Shown here: piece by piece, positions 45,919 through 55,835 of the stretch
Layout: every line of letters begins with the position of its first letter
Position numbering within the stretch: the stretch's first letter is position 1
Source: Madurella fahalii
Lineage: Eukaryota; Ascomycota; Sordariomycetes; Sordariales
NCBI GenBank assembly: GCA_029876055.1
Contig: CM056875.1
Coordinates: 2,418,001 to 2,482,000, forward strand
Reading direction: 5' to 3'
Length of the DNA: 64,000 nt
Made by a program: the position numbers and the translations under genes
The notes under the pieces: generated by a model
Seen by the model: only the letters and a program-made list of their open reading frames with translations
Database searches by the model: none
Told to the model about the DNA's origin: nothing

Positions 45919-48900
45919 TCAAGGGGTCGCCTTGCTCATACTAATCAACCTTTTCACACCGACCTGTAGTATGTTGTTAGCCATGAACCATTTTCGTAGG
46001 ATATTCTTGCGATACTTACCATCCACTGTCCACACTCCTCCGTCTTATCCCTCTGGATCTCCACCTGCAGCTTCGCCGCGGCCTCGTAATTCCTGCTCGC
46101 GACCGCCGCCGCAAGCTGCGATAGCTGCTCCACCGTGTCCGGTTTGACCAGCTCCCCATTGTTGAGGTGGTCAAAAAGCAGGCCCAGCCGCTTTTGCGTG
46201 TCCTTGACCTGTGGCGCAAACGACGCCGGCGCCTTGGCAGTCACCCGTTGCATGTCCTGGCTTAGCGTCTCTACCAGCTGCTGCGCATTGGGTGGGATGT
46301 GTGAACGGTCGCCTGGAGGATGTCTGGCCTTTTGCGCCGGCGGGGCAGCCGCTCGCGGTGGTGCCTCGGCCGGTGGCGCCCTAGCTGCTGGTGGCAGGCC
46401 TCCCGCAGCCGGGGGAGGAGGACCAGATGTTGGTGGGGGTCCTACGGGGGGCCGAGACCCTTGAGGTGGCGGCGCTGCGTACTGGCTGGGGGGCGCTGCT
46501 AGAGGCTGGGCGGCCGGGGCCGGGGCATACGGGTTTGCTGGAGGTGGTGCTAGCGGGGTGGCGGAGGGGCCTTGGCCGTATGGCTGTGCTGCTGGCGCTG
46601 GCGCGTACCTGCTGGTCGGCGGCGGCCCCGGGGGCGGAGGGTTGTAGGGGGATGCTGTCCGGGGAACAGGCGGAACCATCGGGGGTTGAATGCCAGCCGC
46701 CACCGGCGGGGGTGGCGCGTACGGGTTGGTCGAAGCGTTCGACACCACCGAAGGGGTCCTCGCCGGCAGCTGCCCGGTGGGGGGTGGCCCGACAGGTGGA
46801 GAAGTCACGCTACGAGGGGGTGCGGATCCCTTGGGGGGTGGTGGTGGCGGCGTAGGTGCGCTCCGTTGATACGGCCCGGCGGGTGGAGGGCTCTGCAAGC
46901 CCGTTTGACCTGGGAAGGGCGATGGGACCGGTGGCACGCTCGGCGTAGTCTTACGGACTGGAGGCTTCGTGACCATTGGAACGTCGTTCCAGTTGCCCAC
47001 ATCCTTATTGATCTTTGGTGGGGGACCGGTGCTTCTGGGCGGAGGAGGGCCTTGGTGCCCAGGCTGACCGAAGGTCTGGGGGGGTCCGTAACCCCCGACC
47101 GAAGGGGGCGAAGGTACATATCCCGCGGCAGCGTACGGAGGCGGCGCTGGAGGTTGATACTGAGATGTGGTAGTAGGTGCATAGGGGTTCTGCACTGGAG
47201 CGGGAGGTTGGGGTTGAACAGCCGGGGCATAGGGGTTCAACGGGCTTGGCCCGACGGGAGGGATCGCGGCGGGTTGCTGATAGCCCACCGGAGCAGCAGC
47301 GCGGGAGGCAGATCGAGAGGTAGGGGCAGTCTGGCGTGCTGCGACCTGGGGAGCCGCCTTTCGGTTAGCTAGAGTGACGCGGTTCCTGGCGACTTCAGCG
47401 GCGGGGAAGCTGGTCGGGAGAAGGTCCAGATATCTCTGCGCAATGGCCAGCTGACCGTGGGCGGCAGCAATGTCTGCGTATTCGGTGTACTTGTCGTACA
47501 GAGACGCAAGCTTCCAACCCTCCGTCAGGTTCTTCTCACCGTCTGTAAACTTGGTGACATGGCGGAAGACCGTGACCTTTTCAATGAAGTGCTGCAGCGA
47601 CCGAGCATGGACCGAGAAACTGGAGTCGTCGCTGGCATCCTTGAGGCCGGCCTGCTCCGCCTCATGGAGCTCTGCAATCCAGATATCCACCACCTTTTCA
47701 AGCTTTGAGCCCACGAGGTAGCAGAAAGAAGCGTCTTTCCTCGAGCCGGATTCAAAGATTCGGTCGCCGAGAGCTTCACAAAGGTCAGGGAACTCGGAAG
47801 GTTCAGCGAATGTGCAAAGCGAGACCATCGTCTCCTTCCAGTTGGCAAGGTCTGCGTTGTATACGACGTCCCAAAGGTTCTTGGCGATGACCGAACTGAT
47901 GAGGCGCAGGTAGCTTGGGGATCCCTTCTTCTGGGCAAGGTACGTGGTCTGCACCTTCTCGACAAGCTCCTTCCCGCCGCAGTTGGCGAGGATAAAAGCA
48001 TCCGCGATTCTGTCCTCCTTTAGGCAAATACTAACGGCTTTTTCAAAGTTGCCCAAGAGGATGGCCCTCGTGATCTGGTCTTCAAGAGCTGTGTTGCCTT
48101 CGCTCAGGAGGTGGAAGGGATTTTCTGTCTTGGCACCCTTAGCAGCGGTAAGGTCAGACAAGAAATCGTCGCCATCGTCGACGTCTGCCCACATGCTTGT
48201 AACACGCTTGTGCTTCTTCTTAGCTGCATCATCACCGTTGGCTTGCGGCGGAGCCAGACCGGCCCCCTTCGACTCCTCTTTCGGTTCAGATGTCTCTGTT
48301 TCTTCGGCAGCGCTGGAGTCATCCTCGTCTTTTGGGAAGCCCAAATGTTCGATAATCTTGGTACGCCCATCCATTTCACTCAACGTCTTCAGCACCTCCC
48401 AGTCGGCCTTCTCTTCTTCGGTCTTGGCACTTGCCAGGTGGGAATCGCAGATGCCGGCAATATCTCCGTTATTGAAAGCTTCCTCGAACTTCTCTGTCGC
48501 CAAGCCAATGTCAGAGTCGACGGAGAAGCTGGATAGTTGGATCTTGGAAGACCGGGGTTGGCCAGCTGGCGTATCATTCTTCTTGAAGAAGATAAGCTTG
48601 CCACCGTAGCCAAACGAGACGCCGACTGGCCGCTCAAACCATGCAGGTGCCCTAGCAAGAGAGAACGACGCCCCCTGGAGCTGCGTGGGTGCTTTTGAGA
48701 AGAAATCGTCATCGTCCATATTAGTTTGTGCGGCGGGAACGGCAGAGGGGTTCGTGTTCTGCAGCGTCTGGATAGTAATTTTGCCGTCAAAGGACGCGAC
48801 GGCTGACAGGTTCGGGTTGCCGGGGTTGAAGCGCGTCGAGAACACCCAGTTTGTGGATTCTGGGAACTCGCCATATCGCTCGCCCGTCTGCGGGTTCCAT

Positions 48901-49792
48901 ACCAGCGTTCGGTTGTCCTTGCCACAAGAGACCAGCAAGCCTGCGTCTTGCTGGCACCACGACAGCGACAGGATACCCTGGTCATGACCTTGGAGGGTCT
49001 TCTCGGGCGCCTGCGAGTTCCTTAGATTCCACAAGAGAATGACCGGAGTGTTGTCATCCGAGGTGGCAGTCAGAAGGTTTGTCGAGTTGTTTGGATCCCA
49101 GGCAATCGCGCTGACGGGCTTGCGGTTGTTGTTCAGCGTCAAAGATGCCTTCTTCGTCTTGAGATCCCACACGGTAACAAACCCGCCCGCACTGCCGGTC
49201 GCCAGAATGTTCGAGACCTTTCGGTTCCAAGCCACGCAGTCGATGTCGTGAGCGGCGGCGGTGCCGAGGCGGAAGGCGGTCGACGTGTCGTTGATGTCCC
49301 ACACGAACAGCTCACCCTTGGCGCCGGCCGTGGCGAGAACCTGAGGCCTTATGGGGTTGAACTGTAGCGCCTTGATAGGCCCGGTATGCTTGGTAGCACG
49401 CGACATGAGAGCCTCTTCGCCAGCGAGGAGCTTCGCGGCGTCCCAGAGCTGGAGCGACCCGTCTTCCATTGCGCCGGCAATGACACCCCGTGGGTGCTCG
49501 TCACTTGGAGCTCCCCATGCTATGTCGTAGAATCTAACACCTTATCAGCATCCGGCCTCGGCGCGGCGAAGTGTGGTGCGCATTACCTGGACTCGGTGCT
49601 AATGCTGCTCTTGGGCTGCAGCTCTAGGCCCTGGTCAGGGGCGTCGAGGTTGAGGTCCCATAGCTCGAGCTTGGTCTCGTCCGAGAAGTCGGCATCGACA
49701 GCACCCGACCTGGTGCCCGTGACAACGAGGGGATCCGGGCCAGGCGACCAAGCAAAGGCCGCAGTCCGCGGGATCTCTCTCAGCCGGACCAT
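45919..49792 (-). CDS. sec31: COPII outer-coat protein Sec31
   Basis: Three exons (49792-49587, 49533-46020 and 45963-45919) total 3765 nt and give 1254 residues, the normal fungal length. Sec31 pairs with Sec13 to form the COPII cage and stimulates Sar1 GTP hydrolysis at ER exit sites. The N terminus (MVRLREIPRTAAFAWSPG) opens a seven-bladed WD40 propeller to about residue 340, with KHTGPIKALQFNP, WDINDTSTAF and GHDQGILSLSW. An alpha-solenoid ACE1 region (about 480-720) follows, then a long Pro-rich region (about 770-1120) with many PPPP runs, and a conserved C-terminal helical domain. The short last exon adds VGVKRLISMSKATP; without it the frame runs into intron sequence. The gene is head-to-head with the RRM gene, separated by 867 bp. 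Confidence 0.97.
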
Positions 49793-50659
49793 AGCGGCGG
49801 CGTTGATTAGGGTCGACCCGACAGATGACGGTACCGAGCAAGGATCTGGCGTTGATAAATCGACTCGGGAATGGGACAATTGGGTTGAAGATGGTAAGCA
49901 AAGCACCGGAGACCCAACGGCGGGGAGCGGCAAGCCGTAAGGGCAAAAGGGTGATGGTGCGATTCTTGATGGATCGAGGTTGGAAAGAGTCGCTGTGTTG
50001 CCAGATTGCACCGACGCCGGGCAACATGCGCCCACCGAGGGATGGGCCCCGAATTTTGGCGCCTTGTCTCACTAACCGTTCTGGGAGCAACAAACCCGCT
50101 GAGTGACACACATAACCCTAACCCTTTGGTGCCGCTCAAGGACTCGAGACGCATTTCTGTGCGGGAGGCACACACAGCTTACTGTACTGTGCAACTGCTT
50201 TGCCACCGTTAGTTCAAATCTAATATTAGCTGTCATTCAGTAGAGAGCGCTGATATTTATCTCCGGCTCGTGCATTGCTGCGAGAATGACGCACAGTACC
50301 AGTGCCAACCAATCTCAGGTGGGGCGGCATTGGCTTCAGCTCTGCAACTCACACTACAGAGCCTCATATACTTGGGTACTCTGCGCCTGGTGCAGCACGT
50401 GATTTCCAGCATGACTCTTTACTCAGACGCAACTCACGTTCACGTAGTGATATAAACCAAGTCGCCGTTGGATCAGTCAGTGCTGTAACACGGGATTTTC
50501 AGAAAAGCCGTCTCTTCTAAAGCAACGACTGAAATACATAATCGCTGTTGAGAAAATCGGCACTCGTTCCACCCCGACCCCTCTCAAGGTTCACGACGCA
50601 AACTCCCAACTCGTCTGCCGACTTGACCAAACAAAAACAGAGGGAAAAAAAAAAAAAAA
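49793..50659. promoter_or_regulatory. Shared upstream interval of sec31 and the RRM gene
   Basis: The 867-bp divergent interval contains a telomere-like TAACCCTAACCCT at 50113-50125 and an A17 run directly before the RRM-protein ATG. No coding sequence is supported. Confidence 0.5.
50113..50125 (+). promoter_or_regulatory. Telo-box-like TAACCCTAACCCT
   Basis: Two copies of the fungal telomere repeat unit in the interval between sec31 and the RRM gene. Such short telomere-like boxes occur in fungal promoters, where Myb/telobox-type factors can bind. It is too short to be a telomere remnant by itself. Confidence 0.4.
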
Positions 50660-51174
50660 ATGACAGACAATGCTCGTTGGAAATCCACCGTCTACGTTGG
50701 CGGTCTAGCACCCGCCGTGACCGTGACGACTCTGCAAGAGGCCTTCGTCCCCTTTGGCGAGATCGCCGACGTGTCGCTCCCCAAAAACGAGAACCCCAAC
50801 AGCTCTGCGGCCGAACCGCACCGGGGATTTGCCTACGTCGAGTTCGAGGACGTCGAGGACGCCAAGGAAGCCATCGACAACATGGACCAGGCCGAGCTAT
50901 TCGGCCGCGTGATCAAGGTTTCGGCGGCTAAGGCGCCCAAGAGCGCGAACCAGGGGCTAGGGAGCAAGACAGCTGTTTGGGAGCAGGTTCGTTGTCTGTA
51001 CAGAGCGTACAAGCGGCTGATACTAACGGTGACGTAATATAGGAAGGATGGCTTGCCGAGCATGCTGTGAGTGAGGAGGATAGGTTGGCGGCGGAGCAGG
51101 CTCAGAACGCAAGGCCAGAGGACCCCATGCAGGGACTCGAGGGCCTTGATGTCGCGGGCCCTAAACCGGAATGA
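50660..51174 (+). CDS. RRM protein resembling the RNA-binding domain of cyclophilin PPIE/Cyp33
   Basis: Two exons (50660-50986 and 51043-51174) total 459 nt and give 152 residues. One RNA recognition motif has RNP2 VYVGGL at 11-16 and RNP1 RGFAYVEF at 55-62. It is followed by an ELFGRVIKV strand, a linker with WEQEGWLAEH spanning the intron, and an acidic tail. The AAFIPFGDI-like helix and the post-RRM tryptophan segment resemble the N-terminal part of human PPIE, but there is no cyclophilin domain: the frame ends at residue 152. PPIE is associated with spliceosomal complexes, so a role in RNA processing is likely but inferred. The intron has a GTTCGT donor, a TACTAAC branch and a TATAG acceptor. 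The start ATG directly follows a run of A. Confidence 0.88.
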
Positions 51175-51457
51175 GGAACGGTTCATCCAAGGAGAGTAGG
51201 CGATACGGTGGAAGAAAAGGGGGCCCTGGATCTGATACCAAAGAAACTATGCATAGTTACGGCGTTTGGACGCAGCTTCTGTTAGTCAAGGAAATGCATG
51301 TTTGTTCACAAAGTCTTGGACAAGTACTAAGACACGCCGAGGGTATTTCAGACCCTAATTCCATCCAGCCAACTCGATCTGTCCTCCATATACAGGATTC
51401 CCCATCTTCTAGGTCTAATAGTCCGCCTCCCCGCCAACCCAACGATGGATCCCTTAT

Positions 51458-51968
51458 TTAGTGGTGCTCCTCTCCAGAGTGATGAGAGTCCGCTGCGCGG
51501 TTTTGCCTCTTGAGACGGATGGTCTTGTCGACGACAAAGTGGCGGCCGCTCGAATAGACGGCGGCGCAGAGGGCAAAGGAAACGACAACACCTGTATTCT
51601 ATCATGAGCGCAGTGTCGAGAGAGGCCGTAGAAGCCCGTATCGCAATCAGCTTACCGAGAGGAATCAACTCGGGGGGGATCTGCCTCAGGCGTCTCAGAC
51701 GCTGCGAGACAGTGTGCGCTGTGAATCCATCGAGTTCGCGTCAGCCTTCAGTTGCTCCCAACTTCAACCAATCCGACTCCTCGTCCATCTCGGCATGGTG
51801 CTGATGCTCAATTGCTCGACGTACCAGCTTGTTCCTCCTTCTACACATGGCGGGTCAGTCTGACGCAATCGAACAAAACTGGCGCAATGGAAGTTCCCAA
51901 CTTACCGGCACCGGCCTCATCATGCGGGCCGTGGGACGGAACATGCGCAGAGATCGTGTAGCGAACAT
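51458..51968 (-). CDS. NDUFA4/MLRQ (B12D)-family small mitochondrial membrane protein
   Basis: Four exons (51968-51906, 51840-51825, 51718-51656 and 51591-51458) total 276 nt and give 91 residues. Exon 2 is only 16 nt (KEEQ plus part of Ala). The basic N terminus starting MFATRSLRMF with several Arg is typical of mitochondrial import. It is followed by HTVSQRLRRLRQIPPELIPL, one hydrophobic span (about 51-66) and a basic tail with VDKTIRLKRQ. The IPPELIPL-span arrangement parallels HPSLIPL-span in human NDUFA4. NDUFA4 was first listed in complex I and later shown to belong to cytochrome c oxidase in mammals; which complex holds the fungal protein is not evident from sequence. The gene is head-to-head with cox12, 440 bp apart. 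Exon calls rest on splice sites and family pattern. Confidence 0.75.
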
Positions 51969-52408
51969 GTTGTAAAAGATTTAGTGGGGATATTCCTCAG
52001 AGGGACAAGGTATGGTGCGCCGCCCCGTTTGGGTGATTTCTGGAGAGCTTCGGGGAAGGTCGAGGTCATCGATTTAGGTAGGTTGGAGAAACGATAGAGA
52101 AGGGAGCTCGGTTCCGTGGAACCCCACAACAGCACGATTTGGCCAGTGAAATCAGCCCACCGGCCCAAGGTCAAGCAGCACATGTGTCTGCCTCAGGCAG
52201 CCAACCAATCATGAAAGCACAAAGCTCCGCTGGCCCACATTCCGCATCATTGCTTGGGAGGAGCCCGAACGCAACCGCGCTTCCCGCCCACTGACGAGCA
52301 AGCAACGAACTGACCTCCCGAGCTCTGACGACTCTTTTCAACCCGCCAATTGAGCTGTCCAGCAATCTCTCCTCCAAACTCGCCCGTGCCACTCTAGATT
52401 CGCCCAAC
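51969..52408. promoter_or_regulatory. Shared upstream interval of the NDUFA4-like and COX12 genes
   Basis: A 440-bp divergent interval between two nuclear genes for mitochondrial inner-membrane proteins. It holds CCAAT pentamers at 52205-52209 and 52346-52350, candidate sites for the Hap2/3/5 complex that controls respiratory genes in fungi. Both matches are short. Confidence 0.5.
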
Positions 52409-53075
52409 ATGTCCGACGACGAGCGCGTTACCAAGCCCTTCAAGTTCGTCACAGGTACGATGAACGCTGCGCCCGCAAATTCCCTCGGCAGAGCAAAAAA
52501 CATGGCCTGATCTTTGCCTTGCCTTGTCTCCACGGCGTCGTCACTAACGCTCTCGGCAGCTGGTATGCACCAAACGCTTCCATTTTTGCAGATATTCCAA
52601 CCTTGACTCGAATTGGCCGCTTCGCGAAAGGAATTGGGGAGGAGAGCTCATGAGAGCATGGTCCCGGAAGGGAGGAGCGAGGCGATGGATTCAAGCGCAC
52701 AGTTCTGACGACATGTCTCCCTAGGTGTCGACGCCCGCTTCCCGAACACCAACCAGACCAAGCACTGCTGGCAGAACTACGTCGACTACCACAAGTGCAT
52801 CCTTGCCAAGGGCGAGGATTTTGCCCCGTGCCGCCAGGTTAGCCAGCCCCCTTGGGTTGTTGGAGCTCCGAGAAGGGAAGGCGATGTTTCGGGATGCAGA
52901 TGCTAAATAATGCGATTTATTGCAGTTCTGGCTCGCCTACCGGTCCCTGTGCCCGAGCGGTTGGTATGAGCGGTGGGATGAGCAGAGAGGTATGGACAGA
53001 TATGTCTCGTGATCTGATGTCGACAGTACTGACGTGCCGGCAGAGGCTGGCAACTTCCCGGCCAAGCTCCAGTAA
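52409..53075 (+). CDS. cox12: Cytochrome c oxidase subunit VIb (Cox12)
   Basis: Cox12/COX6B is an intermembrane-space subunit at the dimer interface of complex IV. I place five exons at 52409-52454, 52560-52562, 52725-52837, 52926-52989 and 53044-53075, totalling 258 nt and giving 85 residues. The twin cysteine motif is complete: Cys31-X9-Cys41 and Cys52-X10-Cys63. NQTKHCWQNYVDYHKC and FWLAYRSLCPSGW are family signatures. Exon 2 is a 3-nt exon (CTG). Its upstream intron has a CACTAAC branch 18 bases before a CGGCAG acceptor, and its downstream donor is GTATGC. With it the protein reads TAGVDARFP, aligning without a gap to human TAPFDSRFP and yeast TVGFDARFP. Skipping it keeps the frame but shortens this conserved stretch by one residue. 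Confidence 0.95.
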
Positions 53076-53402
53076 TGCATGGATTGTGGTGAGGAGTAAC
53101 TGGAGAGGGGATGCACTCAACCAAAAACCTTGTTTCATCAGATTCAGCGCAGGGCAGCACGGGGAATGCACCAGAGAGTTGGGGTTACTCGATCTTGTAC
53201 ACTTACACGGTGATAGCAGGTGAGACCAACAGAAGGGATTGCCGCAAAAGATCGTATCGCATTGCTGAGCGTGACTGATATCATCAATTTCTGTCCACCG
53301 GTATCCCAGACCCCTAAACGCCAACCCATAGCTACCGTAACCCAGGAATCCGCGCTGGAAGAATAATACAATCACAATCAGTTCGTCTTCGCTTTTCCCT
53401 CG
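53076..53402. other. Convergent 3' interval of cox12 and sde2
   Basis: A short stretch between converging stops; no gene or notable element is seen. Confidence 0.6.
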
Positions 53403-54455
53403 TCACGCCTTCGCACCCTCGCCTTCACTCTCATCATCAGAGCTCATAAACTCATCGTCATCATCGAAACCAGCAAACCTCTTTACCGGCCCTTTCCCAT
53501 TCCGATTCCCAACCCCCGTCTCTTTTTCCTTCCCTTTCCCCTTGACCCCTACCGCCAATTCCGGCTCCGACGGCGGCGTAGTCGCCTTCGAACCCCCACT
53601 CTCCTCTCCCTCCCCATCCATACCCCGATCTTCCATAACCTCATCCACTTCCTCTTCCTCCTCCTCCCCGCCCGAGCTCCCACTACCGCTACCGCTACCG
53701 CTACCGCTACCGCTACCACTGTTACCCCCCCCTTGCTCCAACCCGACCAAGTTATCCCGATACCCGCCCTTCCTCATGGCTTCCAAGACGGCCTCCCTAG
53801 TCCGCTCGCCGGCCTCCTCCTTATCCTCGACCCACTTCCCGTCCAGGCCGACCTTCTTGCTGCCGTACCTGATCTCGTCCTGGCGGCGCTCCGTCATCTC
53901 GACGATCTGCTCCCACCGCCGCCGCCGGCGCTCCTTCTCCTTGCGGTCCATCTCGGGCTTGATGGCTAGGTACTCGGCGAGCGCCTTGGCCTCGGTGACG
54001 GTCCGCAGCCGGCGCCCGTCCAGGTTGCGCGACGACCCGTGCTCCTCCTCGGCCGGCGCGTTCTTGCGGTTGCGCTTCGACATGCGCCCGCCCGCCGCGC
54101 GCAGCTGCGACCCGAACCCGCCCTTCCCCCCGCGGAGGCGCGGCGTGAGGCGGAGGGTGAGGAAGTCATCCTCGTCGTTATTGTTGGCGGCCGGCGCGGT
54201 GCTGGTGCTGGTGCTGGTGCTGGTGCTTGGCAGGAGATGGGAGATGGGGTCGGACGAGTCGAGCGGGACGGCGCGGCTTGAGAGCGTCGTTAAGAAGAGG
54301 CCCGAGGATGATGTTGCTGCTGCGGGGAGGCGGGTGTAGAGTTCGTCGCCAAGGGAGGAGATCGGGGTCGTTGAGGGGAGCGCGAGCGCGAGAGTCGGCG
54401 GTAGGTCCGTGCCGGCGAAGGTGGTGACGAGGACATTGATCCTCCTGGGCGCCAT
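53403..54455 (-). CDS. sde2: Sde2 splicing and genome-stability factor
   Basis: An intronless frame of 350 residues. Sde2 is made as a precursor whose N-terminal ubiquitin-like fold is cleaved after a di-glycine; the released C-terminal part joins the spliceosome and, in fission yeast, is needed for excision of certain introns and for telomeric silencing. Here the ubiquitin-like region (about 1-110) ends in LRGG at 107-110 followed directly by KGGFGSQLRAAGGRMSKR, the hallmark Sde2 junction, with the cut expected between Gly110 and Lys111. Downstream come a coiled, Arg/Glu-rich helix (about 150-230), a Gly-Ser repeat and an acidic C-terminal region. The two simple repeats in the gene encode a Thr-Ser run (about 77-86) and the Gly-Ser run. 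Nuclear. Head-to-head with eS10. Confidence 0.93.
   Translation of the reverse strand: MAPRRINVLVTTFAGTDLPPTLALALPSTTPISSLGDELYTRLPAAATSSSGLFLTTLSSRAVPLDSSDPISHLLPSTSTSTSTSTAPAANNNDEDDFLTLRLTPRLRGGKGGFGSQLRAAGGRMSKRNRKNAPAEEEHGSSRNLDGRRLRTVTEAKALAEYLAIKPEMDRKEKERRRRRWEQIVEMTERRQDEIRYGSKKVGLDGKWVEDKEEAGERTREAVLEAMRKGGYRDNLVGLEQGGGNSGSGSGSGSGSGSGSSGGEEEEEEVDEVMEDRGMDGEGEESGGSKATTPPSEPELAVGVKGKGKEKETGVGNRNGKGPVKRFAGFDDDDEFMSSDDESEGEGAKA
53692..53718. repeat. Hexanucleotide repeat within sde2 (Gly-Ser run)
   Basis: Tandem TACCGC-type hexamers, about five copies, encode the Gly-Ser stretch of Sde2 on the minus strand. The repeat is coding and likely to vary in length between strains. Confidence 0.85.
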
Positions 54456-54978
54456 TTTTGATGCTCGGTAGGAGATGGATTGCGCACAGTCGCTGGTGGT
54501 GGTGGCGAGATCGCCTGCTAGCGGCGGCTGCCGAGTAGTTGCTTCGCGAGAATAGGTGTTTAAACGGGCCGTGGGGGTTCGAGATTGGGATATTTCCAGT
54601 CGGAGAAAAGCCGGCTAGAATCACACGGCCTTGTTTAGTTTCAAAGTGTCGAAGGTTTAGGTCGGCATCGAGGTTGGCGTTGCCTCAGGTTCTCGTTGCA
54701 TCTTCTAGTTCCATCCGGGATCCCGCAAATCGCATCGAGGCAGAAAGAAGTGGATCCCACTGGCCACAGCTGAGCCCCAGCCGTGCCAAGATTTTCCAAT
54801 TGCCTGTGGCGGTGCAGCCCCGCTATTCCCGAGCCCTACTACCAGATTGGAATTTCGGCGCCGCAAAGCCCACAAATCACTTGAGATCTTGAATTTTGAA
54901 GAGCTCGACTCCCCCCAACGCCGACACTCACCCAAGACCAACTTCCCCAGTCGTGTCGACAACGATCCAGCCGCGAAA
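54456..54978. promoter_or_regulatory. Shared upstream interval of sde2 and eS10
   Basis: A 523-bp divergent interval containing both promoters. No coding sequence is seen and no individual element stands out. Confidence 0.45.
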
Positions 54979-55835
54979 ATGCTTATTCCCAAAGCTGATC
55001 GCAAGGCGATCCACGAGGTATGGCCAATTTAGGTTTTTTTTTCCCCGTCCCCGAGGAACGGACAATGAGGAGTTCTGGAGAGCCTGGTATTGTAGACCGT
55101 GAAGGAAGCCTGCAGCTAACGTTTGAGGCAGTACCTCTTCCGGGAGGGTGTTATGGTCGCTGCGAAGAAGTAGGTCTTACCGAGTTCCACCAAAGTCACG
55201 TCCGATTTTCTTTGCGAGCGGAAGCGCTGCGTCTCAGCCACGATACGCGACAGCCAGATTACGGCCCGAACCGGAAACACGACGGCGCTTTTTGACCATA
55301 TCGGATGCTAATTCGTAATGCTGCAGCTATGAGTCGACCCACGAGACCGGCATTCGCAACCTCTATGTCATCAAGGCCTGCCAGTCCCTGACCTCCCGCG
55401 GCTACGTCAAGACTCAGTTCTCGTGGCAATACTACTACTACACCCTGACCCCCGAGGGCCTCGACTACCTCCGGGAGTGGCTTCACCTCCCTGCCGAGAT
55501 CGTCCCGGCTACCCACATCAAGCAGCAGCGGTCCCATGCCCCGCCCCGTGGCATGATGGGTGAAGAGCGTGGCGAGCGGAGGTTCGGCGGCCGTGGCCGT
55601 GGTGACCGCGGTGACCGGGATGGTGGCTACCGGCGCCGGGATGCTGGTGAGGGCAAGGAGGGTGGTGCCCCCAGCGACTTTGCTCCTCAGTTGTAAGTCT
55701 GACACGGTTTTGTTTTGGTCGGGGAGGTCACGGGCGGTGCGGTGTCCGGATCTGTTTTGCTAACGCTCCTCCTTCAACAGCCGTGGCGGCTTCGGACGTG
55801 GCCGTGGTGGCCGTGGCGACGCCCCCCCTTCGTAA
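54979..55835 (+). CDS. rps10: 40S ribosomal protein eS10
   Basis: Four exons (54979-55017, 55132-55169, 55327-55692 and 55781-55835) total 498 nt and give 165 residues, the usual length. The protein opens MLIPKADRKAIHEYLFREGV, continues with NLYVIKACQSLTSRGYVKTQ and YYYTLTPEGLDYLREWLHLP, and ends in an Arg/Gly-rich tail (RGGFGRGRGGRGD), all eS10 hallmarks. Exon 2 ends inside an Asn codon, with a GTAGGT donor and a GCTAAT branch before exon 3. eS10 lies in the head of the small subunit near the mRNA entry side. Its gene shares its upstream interval with sde2. Confidence 0.96.

Noticed and set aside
50113..50125. Chromosome-end telomere or fusion remnant
   Set aside because: Only two repeat units, with ordinary genes on both sides.
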